From NCBI GenBank assembly GCA_003445125.1, contig DLVP01000094.1:1926-14756 (forward strand): 12,831 nt of DNA, written 5' to 3'. This document shows positions 12,166 to 12,831 of the stretch, piece after piece. Numbering within the stretch: the stretch's first letter is position 1; the number at the start of each line of letters is the position of its first letter. The notes under the pieces were generated by a model that worked only from the letters and a program-made list of their open reading frames with translations, had not been told where the DNA came from and did no database searches. This DNA is from Oscillospiraceae bacterium (GTDB taxonomy: Bacteria; Bacillota; Clostridia; Oscillospirales; Ruminococcaceae). The position numbers and the translations under genes were made by a program.

Positions 12166-12831
12166 CAGTCTTTCATTTCCTTGTGTTCCATCCAGCCGAT
12201 CTTGTTGACCTGGCGATTTCGCGCAATGGCAAGAGAATTGTCGGGAACGTCCTCGGTAATGGTCGAACCTGCCGCCGTGAAACAGCGGTTGCCGAGCTTC
12301 ACGGGAGCGACCAGATTGGAATTGCAGCCGATGAACGCACGGTCGCCGACGGTGGTGCGGTGCTTGTATTTTCCGTCGTAGTTGACGGTGATGACGCCGC
12401 CGCCGAAGTTGACTTTCTTGCCCACGTCGCTGTCGCCGACGTAGGTCAGATGCGCAATGTGGGTTTCGTCGCCGATGACCGAATTTTTCACTTCCACGAA
12501 GTCTCCGATATGTACGCCGTCGCAAATTTCGGTGTTCGGACGGATGTGGCAGAACGGTCCCATGGTGACGCCGTTGTGCAGGGTGGACTGATAAATGCGG
12601 CAGGCGTCGATGCGGCAGCCGTCGCCGACCGTGCTGTTTTCGATCAGCGTGTCCGGACCGATCACGCAGTCTTCGCCGATGACCACCTTTCCGCGCAGAA
12701 TCGTGCCGGGGAGAATGGCAGTGTCGCAGCCAATTTCCACGTCCGCGCCGATGAGAATTCCGTCGGTGTTCACAAACTCCACGCCGTTTGCCATGTGTTT
12801 TTCGATAATCTTTCGGCGGGCAATGTCGTTG
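12165..12831 (-). CDS. glmU: GlmU C-terminal part: glucosamine-1-phosphate acetyltransferase domain (partial)
   Basis: The last 221 residues of bifunctional GlmU, which acetylates glucosamine-1-phosphate with acetyl-CoA and then uridylylates it to UDP-GlcNAc for peptidoglycan. Only the left-handed beta-helix acetyltransferase half is in the window: hexapeptide repeats (ADVEIG, ILRGKVVIGEDCVIG, TVGDG), the catalytic-His region HIAHLTYVGDSDVG, the substrate motif VNYDGKYKHRT, the GCNSNLVAPVKLG coil and the ending TITEDVPDNSLAIARNRQ. The frame is open through the window edge, with the expected linker NDIARRKIIEKHMANG, so the internal ATG at 12794 is not the real start. The N-terminal uridyltransferase domain lies beyond the right edge. 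It is convergent with the nucleotidase gene. Confidence 0.97.
   Translation of the reverse strand, partial: NDIARRKIIEKHMANGVEFVNTDGILIGADVEIGCDTAILPGTILRGKVVIGEDCVIGPDTLIENSTVGDGCRIDACRIYQSTLHNGVTMGPFCHIRPNTEICDGVHIGDFVEVKNSVIGDETHIAHLTYVGDSDVGKKVNFGGGVITVNYDGKYKHRTTVGDRAFIGCNSNLVAPVKLGNRCFTAAGSTITEDVPDNSLAIARNRQVNKIGWMEHKEMKD

Overview
The window looks like a chromosomal segment of a Bacillota/Clostridia bacterium, probably a gut Oscillospirales/Ruminococcaceae-type organism. The evidence is GC-rich coding sequence with strong AGGAG-type ribosome binding sites, near-consensus sigma-A promoters with 17-bp spacers, classical stem-plus-T-run terminators, clostridial-type TrpS, GlmU, DUF1015 and class II aldolase sequences, and a dispersed two-hairpin intergenic repeat whose style I associate with Ruminococcaceae genomes. 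The lineage is inferred from general knowledge, not from a search. I see no phage, plasmid, CRISPR, transposase, tRNA or rRNA genes.

Layout, left to right. Positions 1-3260 hold a two-gene minus-strand operon: an HAD-IA phosphatase (2506-3171) overlapping by 4 bp a cytosolic glycoside hydrolase family 2 enzyme (176-2509), with its own promoter and a bidirectional terminator. Positions 3263-4490 hold a monocistronic SLC13/ArsB-like permease, minus strand, with a putative promoter that runs almost directly into a terminator-like hairpin. Positions 4609-6171 hold a minus-strand pair: a small uncharacterised protein translationally coupled to an Mn-type cation diffusion facilitator. Positions 6172-6559 are gene-free and contain two tandem copies of a structured repeat. 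Positions 6560-8567 hold a DUF1015 gene (minus) and trmL (plus), divergently transcribed from promoters whose -35 boxes are 7 bp apart; trmL ends at a strong bidirectional terminator.

Positions 8566-9322 hold a class II fructose-bisphosphate aldolase gene (minus) that is broken twice: about 27 codons of the N-terminal barrel are missing and one extra base shifts the frame just before the HxDH zinc/active-site motif. Positions 9323-10117 are about 800 bp without a gene, containing the aldolase promoter and three more repeat copies. Positions 10118-11179 hold trpS (minus) with a perfect-consensus promoter and a very short leader. Positions 11322-12026 hold a YjjG-type pyrimidine nucleotidase (plus), divergent from trpS. 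Positions 12165-12831 hold the C-terminal acetyltransferase half of glmU (minus), cut by the window edge.

Most genes are housekeeping or general metabolism (tRNA charging and modification, cell-wall precursor UDP-GlcNAc, nucleotide house-cleaning, metal export, glycoside breakdown). No novel multi-gene system is evident. The most noteworthy items are the family of two-hairpin repeats (five copies, including two clusters in inverted orientation), the doubly damaged aldolase gene, the hairpin at the permease transcription start, and the unknown 110-residue protein coupled to the metal exporter.
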